Origin: Schistocerca nitens
Taxonomy: Eukaryota > Arthropoda > Insecta > Orthoptera > Acrididae
Assembly: GCF_023898315.1 (NCBI RefSeq)
Contig: NC_064621.1
Span: forward strand, 10,910,501-10,974,500
DNA: 64,000 bases
Direction of reading: 5' to 3'
Made by a program: the position numbers and the translations under genes. This document shows, in pieces, positions 23,397 to 36,598 of the stretch (position 1 is the first letter of the stretch; each line of letters begins with the position of its first letter). The notes beneath the pieces are model-generated. The model did no database searches. It saw only the letters and a program-made list of their open reading frames with translations, and had not been told where the DNA came from.

Positions 23397-26300
23397 ATAC
23401 AGTAAACCTGCAGAGGTGCATCGGAATGTAAAACTGGTGACACAGGAAACGCTCAAAATATAGACCGTAAGAATACTCAGTTTTCGTGTACTTAAGTCGG
23501 CGTTGTGTCTCTTATATTTAATTCCGATGCAATTTCTGTGTTTGATCGTCACTGTGAAGGTCCAAGGGATACAGTAAACTTGCAGAGTTGCATCGGAATG
23601 TAAAACTGGTGACACAGTAAACGCTCAAAACATAGACAGTAGGAAGACTCAGTCTTCCTGTACGTAAGTCGGCATTGTGTCTCTTATATTTAATTCCGAT
23701 GCAATTTCTGTGTTTCATCGTCAATGGGAAGGTCCAATGGATTCAGAAAACCTGCAAAGCTGCATCGGAATGTAAGACTGGTGACACAGGAAACGCTAAA
23801 AAACAAAGACAGTAGGAAGACTCAGTCTTCCTGTTCTTAACACGGCATTGTGTCTCTTATATTTAATTCCGATGCAATTTCTGTGTTTGATCGTCACTGT
23901 GAAGGTCCAAGGGATACAGTAAACTTGCAGAGGTGCATCGGAATGTAAAACTGGTGACACAGTAAACGCTCAAAACATAGACAGTAGGAAGACTCAGTCT
24001 TCCTGTACTTAAGTCGGCATTGTGTCTCGTATATTTAATTCCGATGCAATTTCTGTGTTTCATCGTCAATGGGAAGGTCCAAGGGTAAACAGTAAACCTG
24101 TAGAGGTGCATCTGAATTTAAAACTGGTGACACAGGAAACGCTCAAAACATAGACAGTAGGAAGACTCTGTCTTCCTGTACTTAAGTCGGCATTGTGTCT
24201 CTTATACTTAATTCCGATGCAATGTCTGTTTCATCGACAATGGGAAGGTCCAATGGACACAGTAAACCTGAAGAGGTGCATCGGAATGTAAAACTGGTGA
24301 CGCTGGAAACGCTCAAAACATAGACAATAGGAAGACTAAATCTTCCTGTACTTATGTCGGCATTCTGTCTCTAATATTTAACTCCGATGCAATTTCTGTG
24401 TTTCATCGTCAATGGGAAGATCCAATGGATACAGTAAACCTGCAGAGGTGCAACGTAATGTAAAACAGGTGGCACAGGAAACGCTCAAAACATAGACCGT
24501 CAGAATACTCAGTTTTCTTGTACTTAAGTCGGCGTTGTGTCTCTTATATTTAATTCCGATGCAATTTCTGTGTTTCATCGTCAATGGGAAGGTCCAATGG
24601 ATTCAGAAAACCTGCAAAGCTGCATCGGAATGTAAGACTGGTGACACAGGAAACGCTAAAAAACAAAGACAGTAGGAAGACTCAGTCTTCCTGTTCTTAA
24701 CACGGCATTGTGTCTCTTATATTTAATTCCGATGCAATTTCTGTGTTTAATCGTCACTGTGAAGGTCCAAGGGATACAGTAAACTTGCAGAGGTGCATCG
24801 GAATGCAAAACTGATCACACAGGAAACGCTCAAAACATAGACAGTGGGAAGACTCAGTCTTCCTGTACTTAAGTCAGCATTGTGTATCTTATATTTCAAT
24901 CCGTAGCAATTTCTGTGATTCATCGTCATTGGGAACGTGCAATGGATACAGTAAACCTGTAGAGGTGCAACGGAATGTAAAACTGGTGACACAGGAAACG
25001 CTCAAAACATAGACAGTAGGAAAACTCAGTCTTCCTGTACTGAAGTCGGCATTGTGTCTCTTATATTTAATTCCGATGCAGTTTCTGTGTATCATCGTCA
25101 ATGGCAACGTCCGAGGGATACAGTAATCCTGCAGAGGTGTATCGGAATGTAAAACTGGTGACACAGGAAACGCTCAAATCATAGACCGTAAGAAGACTCA
25201 CTTTTCTTGTACTTAAGTCGGCGTTGTGTCTCTTACATTTAATTCCGATGCAATTTCTGTGTTTCATCGTCAATGGGAAGGTCAATGGATACAGTAAACC
25301 TGCTGAGGTGCATTGGAATGTAAAACCGGTGACACAGGAAACGCTCAAAACATAGACAGTACTAAGACTCAGCCTTCCTGTACTTAAGTCGGCATTGTGT
25401 CTCTTATATTTAATTCCGATGCAATTTCGGTGTTTCATCGTCAATGGGAAGGTCGAAGGGATACAGTAAAGCTGCAGAGGTGCTTTGGAATGTAAAACTG
25501 GTGACACAGGAAACGCTCAAAACATAGACCGTAAGTAGACTCAGTCTTCCTGTACTTAAGTCGGCATTGTGTCTTATATATATAATTCCGATGCAATTTC
25601 TGTGTTTCATCGTCAATGGGAAGGTCCAATGGACATAGTAAACCTGCAGAGGAGCATCGGAATGCAAAACTGATCACACAGGAAACGCTCAAAACATAGA
25701 CAGTAGGAACACTCAGTCTTCCTGTACTTAAGTCGGCATTGTGTCCCTTATATTTAATTCCGATGCAATTTCTGTGTTTCATCGTCAATGGTAAGGTAAA
25801 ATGGACACAGTAAACCTGCAGAGGTGCATCGGAATGTAAAACTGGTGACGCCGGAAACGCTCAAAACATAGACAGTAGGAAGACTCAGTCTTCCTGTAGT
25901 TAAGTCGGCATTTTGTCTCTTATAATTAATTCCGATGCAATTTCTGTGTTTCATCGTCAATGGGAAGGCCGAAGGGATACAGTAAACCTGCAGAGGTGCA
26001 TCGGAATGTAAAACTGGTGACACAGGAAACGCTAAAAAACATAGACAGTAGGAAGACCCAGTCTTCCTGTTCTTAACACGGCATTGTGTCCCTTATATTT
26101 AATTCCGATGCAATTTCTGTGTTTGATCGTGATTGTGAAGGTGCAAGGGATACAGTAAACTTGCAGAGGTGCATCGGAATGTAAAGCTGGTGACACAGGA
26201 AACGCTCAAAACATAGACAGTAGGATGACTCAGTCTTCCTGTTCTTAAGTCGGCATTGTGTCTCTAATATTTAATTCCGATGCAATTTCTGTATTTCATC

Positions 26301-29040
26301 GTCAATGGGAAGGTCCAATGGATACAGTAAACCTCAATAGGTGCATCGTAATTTAAAACTGGTGACACAGGAAGTGCTCAAAACATTGACCGTAGGAAGA
26401 CTCAGTCTTCCTGTACTTAAGTCGCCATTGTGAATCTTATATTTAATTCCGATGCAATTTCTGTGTTTCATCGTCAATGGGAAGGTCCAAGGGATAGAGT
26501 AAAGCTGCAGAGGTGCATCGGAATGTAAAACTGGTGACACAGGAAACGTTTAAAACATAGACATTACGAAACTCAGTCTTCCTGTACTTAAGTCGCCATT
26601 GTGTCTCTTATATTTAATTCCGATGCAATTTCTGTACTTCATCGTCAATGGGAAGGTCCAATGGACACAGTAAACCTGCAGAGGTGCGTCGGAATGCAAA
26701 ACTGATCACTCAGGAAACGCTCAAAACATAGACAGTAGGAACACTCAGTCTTCCTGTACTTAAGTCGGCATTGTGTCTCTTATATTTAATTCCGATGTAA
26801 TTTCTGTGTTTCATCGTCAATGGGAAGGTAAAATGGACACAGTAAACCTGCAGAGGTGCATCGGAATGTAAAACTGGTGACGCTGGAAACGCTCAAAACA
26901 TAGACAGTAGGAAGACTAAATCTTCCTGTACTTATGTCGGCATTCTGTCTCTTATATTTATTTCCGATGCAATTTCCGTGTTTCATCGTCAATGGGAAGT
27001 TCCAAGGGATACTGTAAACCTGCAGAGGTGCATCGGAATGCAAAACTGATCACACAGGAAATGCTCAAAACATAGAGAGTGGGAAGACTCAGTCTTCCTG
27101 TACTTACGTCAGCATCGTGTATCTTATATTACAATCCGATGCAATTTCTGTGATTCATCGTCAATGGGAAGGTCCAATGGATACAGTAAACCTGCAGAGG
27201 TGAAACGGAATGTAAAACTGGTGACACAGGAAACGCTCAAAGCATAGACAGTAGGAAGACTCAGTCTTCCTGTAGTTAAGTCGGCATTGTGTCTCTTATA
27301 ATTAATTCCGATGCAATTTCTGTGTTTCATCGTCAATGGGAAGGCCCAAGGGATACAGAAAACCTGCAGAGGTGCATCGGAATGTAAAACTGGTGACACA
27401 GGAAGCGCTAAAAAACATAGACAGTAGGAAGACTCAGTCTTCTTGTTCTTAACACGGCATTGTGTCCCTTATATTTAATTCCGATGCAATTTCTGTGTAT
27501 GATCGTGACTGTGAAGGTGCAAGGGATACAGTAAACTTGCAGAGGTGCATCGGAATGTAAAACTGGTGACGCAGGAAACGCTCAAAACATAGACAGTAGG
27601 ATGACTCAGTCTTCCTGTTCTTAAGTCGGCATTGTGTCTCTAATATTTAATTCCGATGCAATTTCTGTATTTCATCGTCAATGGGAAGGTCCAATGGATA
27701 CATTAAACCTGGAGAGGTGCATGGGAATTTAAAACTGGTGACACAGGAAACGCTCAAAACATTGACCGTAGGAAGACTCAGTCTTCCTGTACTTAAGTCG
27801 CCATTGTGAATCTTATATTTAATTCCGATGCAATTTCTGTGTTTCATCGTCAATGGGAAGGTCCAACGGATACAGTAAACCTGCAGAGGTGCATCGGAAT
27901 GTAAGACTGGTGACACAGGAAACGCTCAAAACATAGACCGTAAGAAGACTCAGTTTTCTTGTAGTTAAGTCGGCGTTGTGTCTCTTATATTTAATTCCGA
28001 TGCAATATCTGTGTTTCATCGTCAATGGGAAGGTCAATGTATACAGTAAACCTGCTGACGTGCGTTGGAATGTAAAACTGGTGACACAGGAAACGCTCAA
28101 AACATAGACAGTACTAAGACTCAGCCTTCCTGTACTTAAGTCGGCATTGTGTCTCTTATATTTATTTCCGATGCAATTTCGGTGTTTCATCGTCAATGGG
28201 AAGGTCGAAGGGATACAGTAAACCTGCAGAGGTGCATCGGAATGTAAAACTGGTGACACAGGAAACGCTCAAAGCATAGACCGTCAGAAGACTCAGTCTT
28301 CCTGTACTTAAGTCGGCATTATGTCTCTTATATTTAATTCCGATGCAATTTCTGTGCTTCTTCGTCAATGGGAAGGCACAAGGGATACAGTAAACCTGCA
28401 GAGGTGCATCGGAATGTAAAACTGGTGACACAGGAAACGCTAAAAAACATAGACAGTAGGAAGACTCAGTCTTCCTGTCCTTAACACGGCATTGTGTCTC
28501 TTATAATTAATTCCGATGCAATTTCTGTGTTTGATCGTCACTATGAAGGTCCAAGGGATACAGTAAACTTGCAGAGGTGCATCGGAATGTAAAACTGGTG
28601 ACACAGGAAACGCTCAGAACATAGACAGTAGGAAGACTCAGTCTTCCTGTACTTATGTCGGCATTGTGTCTCTTATATTTAATTCCGATGCAATTTCTGT
28701 GTTTCATCGTCAATGGGAAGGTCCAAGGGTAAACAGTAAACCTGCAGAGTTGCATCTGAATGTAAAAGTGGTGACACAGGAAACGCTCAAAACATAGACA
28801 GTAGGATGACTCAGTCTTCCTGTTCCTAAGTTGGCACTGTGTCTCTAATATTTAATTCCGATGCAATTTCTGTGTTTCATCGTCAATGGGAAGGTCCAGG
28901 GGATACAGTAAACCTGCAGAGGTGCATCGGAATGTAAGACTGGTGACACAGGAAACGCTCAAAGCATAGACAGTACTAGGACTCAGTCTTCCTGTACTTA
29001 TGTCGGCATTGTGTCTCTTATATTTAATTCCGATGCAACT
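23397..29040. repeat. ~34-monomer HOR, copy B (to ~29246)
   Basis: Partner of 17203-23396. Compared with copy A it has about two extra monomers near 24.36-24.79 kb and one extra near 25.7-26.0 kb, and lacks five monomers at a junction near 28285-28310. The extra part near 24.58-24.79 kb repeats 23.72-23.93 kb of the same copy at an offset of 860 bp. Similarity to A runs on to about 29246, past the start of the 49-mer unit. Confidence 0.83.
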
Positions 29041-29318
29041 TCTGTGTTTCATCGTCAATGGGAAGGTCCAAGGGATACAGTAAACCTGCAGAGGTGCATC
29101 GAAATGTAAAACTGGTGACACAGGAAACGGACAAATCATAGACAGTAGGAAGACTCAGTCCACGTGTTCTTAAGTCGGCATTTTGTCTCTAATATTTAAT
29201 TCCGATGCAATTTCTGTGTTTCATCGTCAATTGAAAGGTCGAAGGGATACAGTAAACCTGCAGAGGAGCATCGGAATGTAAAACTGGTGACACAGGAAAC
29301 GCTCAAAACATAGACCGT

Positions 29319-29337
29319 AAGAAAACTCAGTTTTCTT
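29319..29337. repeat. Dyad restored by matching changes in both arms (copy 1)
   Basis: AAGAAAACT-C-AGTTTTCTT is a perfect 9-1-9 dyad. Its relatives in the CCGTAAG lineage usually read AAGAAGACT or AAGAATACT on the left against AGTTTTCTT on the right, which leaves one mismatch. Here a left-arm A pairs with the changed right arm, so symmetry is complete again although the arms differ in sequence from the common GGAAGACT form. It lies near the start of the first 49-monomer unit. Confidence 0.9.
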
Positions 29338-29379
29338 GTACTTAAGTCGGCGTTGTGTCTCTTATATTTAATTCCGATG

Positions 29380-30180
29380 CAATTTCTGTGTCTCATCGTT
29401 AATAGGAAGGTCCAAGGGATACAATAAACCAGCAGATGTGCATCGGAATGTAAAACTGGTGACACAGGAAACGCTCAAAACATAGACAGTTGGAAGACTC
29501 ACTCTTCCTGTTCTTAATTCCGCATTGTGTCTCTTATATTTAATTCCGATGCAATTTCTGTGTTTCATCGTCAATGGGAAGGTCCAATGGATACAGTAAA
29601 CCTGGAGAGGTGCTTCGGAATGTAAAACTGGTGACACAGGAAACGCTCAAATCATAGACAGTACTAAGACTCAGCCTTCCTGTACTGAAGTCGACATTGT
29701 GTCTCTTATATTTATTTCCGATGCAATTACTGTGTTCATCGTCAATGGGAAGGTCCAAGGGATACAGTAAACCTGCAGAGTTGCATCGGAATGTAAGACT
29801 GGTGACACAGGAAACGCTCAAAACGTAGACCGTAAGAAGACTCAGTTTTCTTGTACTTAAGTCGGCGTTGTGTCTCCTAGATTTAATTCCGATGCAATTT
29901 CTGTGTTTCATCGTCAATGGGAAGGTCAATGGATACAGTAAACCTGCTGAGGTGCATTGGAATGTAAAACCGGTGACACAGGAAACGCTCAAAACATAGA
30001 CAGTACTAAGACTCAGCCTTCCTGTACTTAAGTCGGCATTTTGTCTCTTATATTTAATTCCGATGCAATTTCGGTGTTTCATCGTCAATGGGTAGGTCGA
30101 AGGGATACAGTAAACCTGCAGAGGTGCATCGGAATGTAAAACTGGTGACACAGGAAACCCTCAAAACATAGACCGTAAGT
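29380..30180. repeat. Nested module T, copy T1
   Basis: A block of about 4.7 monomers with markers CTCATCGTTAATAGG, TTAATTCCGCATTG, ACTGTGTTCATCG (a 171-bp unit) and GGTCAATGG (another 171-bp unit). It recurs at 33163-33900 (offset 3,783) and 36599-37400 (offset 7,219), and again in the second 49-mer unit at +8,421. Confidence 0.82.
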
Positions 30181-31089
30181 AGACTCTGTCTTCCTGTACT
30201 TAAGTCGGCATTGTGTCTCTTATATTTAATTCCGATGCAATTTCTGTGTTTCATCGTCAATGGGAAGGTCCAATGGGCACAGTAAACCTGCAGAGGTGCA
30301 TCGGAATGCAAAACTGATCACACAGGAAACGCTCAAAACATAGACAGTAGGAACACTCAGTCTTCCTGTACTTAAGTCGGCATTGTGTCTCTTATATTTA
30401 ATTCCGATGCAATTTCTGTGTTTCATCGTCAATGGGAAGGTCCAATGGACACAGCAAACCTGCAGAGGTGCTTTGGAATGTAAAACTGGTGACGCTGGAA
30501 ACGCTCAAAACATAGACAGTAGGAAGACTAAATCTTCCTGTACTTATGTCGGCATTGTGGCTGTTATATTTAATTCCGATGCAATTTCTTTGTTTCATCG
30601 TCAATGGGAAGGTCCAAGGGATACAGTAAACCTGCAGAGGTGCATCGGAATGCAAAACTGATCACACAGGAAACGCTCAAAACAGAGACAGTAGGAACAC
30701 TCAGTCTTCCTGTACTTATGTCGGCATTGTGTCTCTTATATTTAATTCCGATGCAATTTCTGTGTTTCATCATCAATGGGAAGGCCCAAGAGATACAGTA
30801 AACCTGCAGAGGTGCATCGGAATGTAAAACTGGTGATACAGGAAACACTAAAAAACATAGACAGTAGGAAGACTCAGTCTTCCTGTTCTTAACACGGCAT
30901 TGTGTCCCTTATATTTAATTCCGATGCAATTTTTGTGTTTGATAGTCACTGTGAAGGTGCAAGGGATACAGTAAACTTGCAGAGGTGCATCGGAATGTTA
31001 AACTGGTGACACAGGAAACGCTCAAAACATAGACAGTAGGATGACTCAGTCTTCCTGTTCTTAAGTCGGCATTGTGTCTCTAATATTTA

Positions 31090-31740
31090 ATTCCGATGCA
31101 ATTTCTGTATTTCATCGTCAATGGGAAGGTGCAATGGATACAGTAAATCTGGAGAGGTGCATCGGAATTTAAAACTGGTGACACAGGAAACGCTCAAAAC
31201 ATAGACCGTAGGAAGACTCAGTTTTCTTGTACTGAAGTCGGCGTTGTGTCTCTTATATTTAATTCCGATGCAATTTCTGTGTCTCATCGTCAATGGGAAG
31301 GTCAATGGATACAGTAAACCTGCTGACGTGCATTGGAATGTAAAACTGGTGACACAGTAAACGCTCAAAACATACACAGTTCTAAGACTTAGCCTTCCTG
31401 TACTTAAGTCGGCATTGTGTCTCTTATATTTAATTCCGATGCAATTTCGGTGTATCATCGTCAATGGGAAGGTCGAAGGGATACAGTAAACCTGCAGAGG
31501 TGCATCGGAATGTAAAACTGGTGACACAGGAAACGCCCGAATCATAGACCGTAAGAAAACTCAGTCTTCCTGTACTTAAGTCGGCATTGTGTCTGTTATA
31601 TTTAATTCCGATGCAATTTCTGCGCTTCATCGTCAATAGGAGGTCCAAGGGATGCACTAAACCTGCAGAGTTGCATCGGAATGCAAAACTGATCACACAG
31701 GAAACGCTCAAAACATAGACAGTAGGAGCACTCAGTCTTC
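31090..31740. repeat. Nested module U, copy U1
   Basis: About 3.8 monomers with GGTGCAATGG, GTCTCATCGTC, CTGCTGACGTGCATTGG, GTGTATCATCG and CGCCCGAATCATAG in order. It recurs at 34527-35177 (offset 3,437) and, outside the 49-mer units, at about 46896-47540. Confidence 0.8.
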
Positions 31741-33162
31741 CTGTACTTAAGTCGGCGTTGTCTCTCTTATATTCAATTCCAATGCAATTTCTCTGTTTCA
31801 TCGTCATTGGGAAGGTCCAATGTGTGCAGTAAACCTGCAGAGGTGTATGGGAATGTAAAACTGGTGACACAGGAAACGCTCAAAACATAGACAGTAGGAA
31901 GACTCAGTCTTCCTGTACTTAAGTCGGCATTATGTCTCTTATATTTAATTCCGATGCAATTTCTGTGTTTCTTCGTCAATGGCAAGGCACAAGGGATAGA
32001 GTAAACCTGCAGAAATGCATCGGAATGTAAAACTGGTGACACAGGAAACGCTAAAAAACATAGACAGTAGGAAGACTCAGTCTTCCTGTTCTTAACACGG
32101 CATTGTGTCTCTTATAATTAATTCCGATGCAATTTCTGTGTTTGATCGTCACTATGAAGGTCCAAGGGATACAGTAAACTTTCAGAGGTGCATCGGAAAG
32201 TAAAACTGGTGACACAGGAAACGCTCAAAACATAGACAGTTGGAAGACTCAGTCTTCCTGTACTTAAGTCGGCATTGTGTCTCTTATATTTAATTCCGAT
32301 GCAATTTCTGTGTTTCATCGTCAATGGGAAGGTCCAAGGGTAAACAGTAAACCTGCAGAGTTGCATCTGAATGTAAAAGTGGTGACACAGGAAACGCTCA
32401 AAACATAGACAGTAGGATGACTCAGTCTTCCTGTTCTTAAGTCGGCACTGTGTCTCTAATATTTAATTCCGATGCAATTTCTGTGTTTCATCGTCAATGG
32501 GAAGGTCCAGGGGATACAGTAAACCTGCAGAGGTGCATCGGAATGTAAGACTGGTGACACAGGAAACGCTCAAAGCATAGACAGTACTAGGACCCAGTCT
32601 TCCTGTACTTATGTCGGCATTGTGTCTCTTATATTTAATTCCGATGCAACTTCTGTGTTTCATCGTCAATGGGAAGGTCCAAGGGATACAGTAAACCTGC
32701 AGAGGTGCATCGAAATGTAAAACTGGTGACACAGGAAACGGACAAATCATAGACAGTAGGAAGACTCAGTCCACGTGTTCTTAAGTCGGCATTTTGTCTC
32801 TAATATTTAATTCCGATGCAATTTCTGTGTTTCATCGTCAATTGGAAGGTCGAAGGGATACAGTAAACCTGCAGAGGTGCATCGGAATGTAAAACTGGTG
32901 ACACAGGAAACGCTCAAAACATAGACCTTAAGAAGACTCAGTTTTCTTGTACTTAAGTCGGCGTTGTGTCTCTTATATTTAAATCCGATGCAATTTCTGT
33001 GTTTCATCGTCAATGGGAAGGTCCAATGGATACAGTAAAGCTGCAGCGGTGCATCGGAATGTAAAACTGGTGACACAGGAAACGTTTAAAACATAGACAT
33101 TACGAAGACTCAGTCTTCCTGTACTTATGTCGGCATTGTCTCTCTTATATTTAATTCCGATG

Positions 33163-33900
33163 CAATTTCTGTGTCTCATCGTTAATAGGAAGGTCCAAGG
33201 GATACAATAAACCAGCAGATGTGCATCGGAATGTAAAACTGGTCACACAGGAAACGCTCAAAACATAGACAGTTGGAAGACTCACTCTTCCTGTTCTTAA
33301 TTCCGCATTGTGTCTCTTATATTTAATTCCGATGCAATTTCTGTGTTTCATCGTCAATGGGAAGGTCCAATGGATACAGTAAACCTGGAGAGGTGCTTCG
33401 GAATGTAAAACTGGTGACACAGGAAATGCTCAAATCATAGACAGTACTAAGACTCAGCCTTCCTGTACTTAAGTCAACATTGTGTCTCTTATATTTATTT
33501 CCTATGCAATTACTGTGTTCATCGTCAATGGGAAGGTCCAAGGGATACAGTAAACCTGCAGAGTTGCATCGGAATGTAAGACTGGTGACACAGGAAACGC
33601 TCAAAGCGTAGACCGTAAGAAGACTCAGTTTTCTTGTACTTAAGTCGGCGTTGTGTCTCTTAGATTTAATTCCGATGCAATTTCTGTCTTTCATCGTCAA
33701 TGGAAAGGTCAATGGATACAGTAAACCTGCTGAGGTGCATTGGAATGTAAAACCGGTGACACAGGAAACGCTCAAAACATAGACAGTACTAAGACTCAGC
33801 CTTCCTGTACTTAAGTCGGCATTTTGTCTCTTATATTTAATTCCGATGCTATTTCGGTGTTCATCGTCAATGGGTAGGTCGAAGTGATACAGTAAACCTG
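33163..33900. repeat. Nested module T, copy T2, ending in a chimeric monomer
   Basis: It matches T1 until about 33900. The last monomer begins like the CGGTGTTTCATCG...GTCGAAG type and then switches to the CTGCTGACGTGCATTGG type, so it is a hybrid of two monomer types. Several units here are 171 bp, which keeps one minus-strand frame open for 266 codons (33323-34123). This is a phase effect and not a gene. Confidence 0.8.
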
Positions 33901-34526
33901 CTGACGTGCATTGGAATGTAAAACTGGTGACACAGGAAACGCTCAAAACATACACAGTTCTAAGACTCAGCCTTCCTGTACTTAATTCGGCATTGTGTCT
34001 CTTATATTTAATTCCGATGCAATTTCGGTGTATCATCGTCAATGGGAAGGTCGAAGGGATACAGTAAACCTGCAGAGGTGCATCGGAATGTAAAACTGGT
34101 GACACAGGAAACGCCCGAATCATAGACCGTAAGTAGACTCAGTCTTCCTGATTTTAAGTCGGCATTGTGTCTCTTATATTTAATTCCGATGCAATTTCTG
34201 TGTTTCATCGTCAATGGGGAGGTCCAATGGGCACAGTAAACCTGCAGAGGTGCATCGGAATGTAAAACTGGTCACACAGGAAACGCTCAAAACATAGACA
34301 GTTGGAAGACTCACTCTTCCTGTTCTTAATTCCGCATTGTGTCTCTTATATTTAATTCCGATGCAATTTCTGTGTTTCATCGTCAATGGGAAGGTCCAAG
34401 GGATACAGTAAACCTGCAGAGGTGCATCGGAATGCAAAACTGATCACACAGGAAACGCTCAAAACAGAGACAGTAGGAACACTCAGTCTTCCTGTTCTTA
34501 AGTCGACATTGTGTCTCTAATATTTA

Positions 34527-35177
34527 ATTCCGATCCAATTTCTGTATTTCATCGTCAATGGGAAGGTGCAATGGATACAGTAAACCTGGAGAGGTGCATC
34601 GGAATTTAAAACTGGTGACACAGGAAACGCTCAAAACATAGACCGTAGGAAGACCCAGTTTTCTTGTACTTAAGTCGGCGTTGTGTCTCTTATATTTAAT
34701 TCCGGTGCAATTTCTGTGTCTCATCGTCAATGGGAAGGTCAATGGATACAGTAAACCTGCTGACGTGCATTGGAATGTAAAACTGGTGACACAGGAAACG
34801 CTCAAAACATACACAGTTCTAAGACTCAGCCTTCCTGTACTTAATTCGGCATTGTGTCTCTTATATTTAATTCCGATGCAATTTCGGTGTATCATCGTCA
34901 ATGGGAAGGTCGAAGGGATACAGTAAACCTGCAGAGGTGCATCGGAATGTAAAACTGGTGACACAGGAAACGCCCGAATCATAGACCGTAAGAAGACTCA
35001 GTCTTCCTGTACTTAAGTCGGCATTGTGTCTGTTATATTTAATTCCGATGCAATTTCTGCGCTTCATCGTCAATAGGAGGTCCAAGGGATACACTAAACC
35101 TGCAGAGGTGCATCGGAATGCAAAACTGATCACACAGGAAACGCTCAAAACATAGACAGTTGGAGCACTCAGTCTTC
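34527..35177. repeat. Nested module U, copy U2
   Basis: Second copy of module U in the first 49-mer unit. It follows the chimeric monomer and a short run of other types. It differs from U1 by single bases, for example CCGGTGCAATTTC near 34703 and GACCCAG near 34653. Confidence 0.8.
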
Positions 35178-36598
35178 CTGTACTTAAGTCGGCATTGTGT
35201 CTCTTATATTTAATTCCGATGCAATTTCTGTGTTTCATCGTCAATGGGAAGGTCCGATGGACACAGTAAACATGCAGATGTGCATCGGAATGTAAAACTG
35301 GTGACGCTGAAAACTCTCAAAACATAGACAGTAGGAAGACTAAATCTTCCTGTACTTATGTCGGCATTGTGTACCTTATATTTAATTCCGATGCAATTTC
35401 TGTGTTTCATCGTCAATGGGAAGGTCCAATGGACACAGTAAACATGCAGAGGTGCATCGGAATGTAAAACTGGTGACGCTGGAAACGCTCAAAACATAGA
35501 CAGTTGGAAGACTCAGTCTTCCTGTTCTTAACACGGCATTGTGTCTCTTATAATTAATTCCGATGCAATTTCTGTGTTTGATCGTCACTATGAAGGTCCA
35601 AGGGATACAGTAAACTTTCAGAGGTGCATCGGAATGTAAAACTGGTGACACAGGAAACGCTAAAAAACATAGACAGTAGGATGACTCAGTCTTCCTGTTC
35701 TTAACACGGCATTGTGTCTCTTATAATTAATTCCGATGCAATTTCTGTGTTTGATCGTCACTATGAAGGTCCAAGGGATACAGTAAACTTTCAGAGGTGC
35801 ATCGGAATGTATAACTGGTGACACAGGAAACGCTCAAATCATAGACCGTAAGAAGACTCAGTTTACTTGTACTTAAGTCGGCGTTGTGTCTCTTATATTC
35901 AATTCCAATGCAATTTCTCTGTTTCATCGTCATTGGGAAGGTCCAATGTGTACAGTAAACCTGCAGAGGTGTATGGGAATGTAAAACTGGTGACACAGGA
36001 AACGCTCAAAGCATAGACAGTACTAGGACTCAGTCTTCCTGTACTTATGTCGGCATTGTGTCTCTAATATTTAATTCCGATGCAACTTCTGTGTTTCATC
36101 GTCAATGGGAAGGTCCAAGGGATACAGTAAACCTGCAGAGGTGCATCGAAATGTAAAACTGGTGACACAGGAAACGGACAAATCATAGACAGTAGGAAGA
36201 CTCAGTCCACGTGTTCTTAAGTCGGCATTTTGTCTCTAATATTTAATTCCGATGCAATTTCTGTGTTTCATCGTCAATTGGAAGGTCGAAGGGATACAGT
36301 AAACCTGCAGAGGTGCATCGGAATGTAAAACTGGTGACACAGGAAACGCTCAAAACATAGACCGTAAGAAGACTCAGTTTTCTTGTACTTAAGTCTGCAT
36401 TGTGATTCTTATATTTAAATCCGATGCAATTTCTGTGTTTCATCGTCAATGGTAAGGTCCAATGGATACAGTAAAGCTGCAGAGGTGCATCGGAATGTAA
36501 AACTGGTGACACAGGAAACGTTTAAAACATAGACATTACGAAGACTCAGTCTTCCTGTACTTATGTCGGCATTGTGTCTCTTATATTTAATTCCGATG

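Noticed and set aside
24215..24240. Unusual gap in a monomer (ATGTCTGTTTCATCG)
   Set aside because: It is a 2-bp deletion plus a substitution in an ordinary unit, with no target-site duplication or insertion.
33323..34123. Minus-strand open frame of 266 codons (copy at 41744-42544)
   Set aside because: It is built only of monomer translation repeated in the same words. It stays open because several units are 171 bp, and it matches no protein family I know.
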